Of a stretch of DNA of 64,000 nt, positions 63,860 to 64,000 are shown piece by piece. Position 1 is the first letter of the stretch; every line of letters starts with the position of its first letter. The DNA comes from CAHJXF01 sp038254545 (GTDB lineage: Bacteria > Pseudomonadota > Gammaproteobacteria > Burkholderiales > Burkholderiaceae_D): the NCBI GenBank assembly GCA_038254545.1, contig JBBSGB010000002.1:97255-161254 (forward strand), given 5' to 3'. The notes below the pieces were generated by a model. The model was given only the letters and a program-made list of their open reading frames with translations, was not told where the DNA came from and made no database searches. Made by a program: the position numbers and the translations under genes.

Positions 63860-64000
63860 ATGGCAAAAGGCAAATTCGAGCGGACCAAGCCGCATGTAAA
63901 TGTGGGGACGATTGGTCACGTGGATCATGGCAAGACGACGCTGACGGCGGCGATGACGTCGGTGCTGGCGGCAAAGTTTGGCGGCGAGGCGCGGGCGTAC
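63860..64000 (+). CDS. tuf: elongation factor Tu, 3' end cut off by the window
   Basis: First 47 residues of EF-Tu, the GTPase that brings aminoacyl-tRNA to the ribosome. MAKGKFERTKPHVNVGTIG is the exact family start, and the P-loop GHVDHGKTT is complete. An AGGAGC site (from about 63850) precedes the ATG. Downstream of tRNA-Tyr, tRNA-Gly and tRNA-Thr, as in other betaproteobacteria; secE, nusG and the rpl/rpo genes are expected to the right of the window. Confidence 0.97.
   Translation, partial: MAKGKFERTKPHVNVGTIGHVDHGKTTLTAAMTSVLAAKFGGEARAY

Overview
The window reads as high-GC chromosomal DNA from a betaproteobacterium, most likely of the order Burkholderiales. The main clues are: a tRNA-Tyr / tRNA-Gly / tRNA-Thr / tuf run at the right end; a birA-coaX pair; a DUF971-ubiE-ubiJ-ubiB run; a PhaM-type PHA granule protein; a 1377-residue DUF3683 / FAD / CCG fusion protein; and the dacC-dat-ybeD ... 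lipB-lipA order. These attributions come from family knowledge and were not checked by any search. No insertion sequence, prophage, CRISPR array or integrase was seen, and gene density and codon character look even throughout.

Layout. 0-7 kb: a catabolic-looking plus-strand run (formyl-CoA transferase cut by the left edge, a small unknown protein, FAH-family hydrolase, PanE/ApbA-type reductase, pyruvate kinase, LysR regulator, esterase). 7-11.5 kb: a minus-strand group with a ferritin-like/CDGSH gene broken by two single-base frameshifts, a LuxR-type regulator with a degenerate receiver, a trypsin/PDZ protein lacking catalytic residues, and ilvA. 11.6-18.4 kb: a YqaA-type membrane protein, the giant FAD/Fe-S oxidoreductase and a large unknown protein. 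18.4-20.6 kb: phoBR on the minus strand, with a well-placed PHO box before phoB. 20.7-24.4 kb: DUF971 and the ubiquinone genes ubiE, ubiJ and ubiB. 24.5-31.7 kb: a sodium:solute symporter overlapping a thioredoxin-like gene, a fused indolepyruvate:ferredoxin oxidoreductase, and a DUF3108 protein.

31.9-37.7 kb: PhaM, a LytS-like kinase with an unusual extracytoplasmic segment, small membrane proteins, a LytTR regulator and a lipoprotein glutathione peroxidase. 37.8-42.5 kb: a tightly overlapping lipid-modification operon (FAD oxidoreductase, DUF1365, Cfa-like methyltransferase) followed by a di-iron ferritin-like protein. 42.5-46.4 kb: heptose-1-phosphate adenylyltransferase, asparaginase and two tandem AraC/GyrI-like regulators. 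46.4-50.2 kb: a truncated SPOR-type gene, coaX and birA on the minus strand, then VanZ-like and thioredoxin-like ferredoxin genes. 50.3-58.8 kb: the PBP5-type carboxypeptidase, D-amino-acid transaminase, YbeD, LipB and LipA. This run is interrupted by a 4.3-kb block holding an EnvZ/OmpR-like pair, a divergent Spy/CpxP-like gene and pldA. 58.8-64 kb: 5'-nucleotidase, GNAT, ornithine aminotransferase with a divergent Lrp regulator, three tRNAs and the start of tuf.

The points most worth following up are: the pseudo-protease/degenerate-receiver pair; the CpxP-like envelope block inside the lipoate operon; the LytS-type kinase with its novel sensor segment; the Cfa/FAD/di-iron lipid operon; and the frameshifted ferritin-CDGSH gene, which may be real decay or assembly error.
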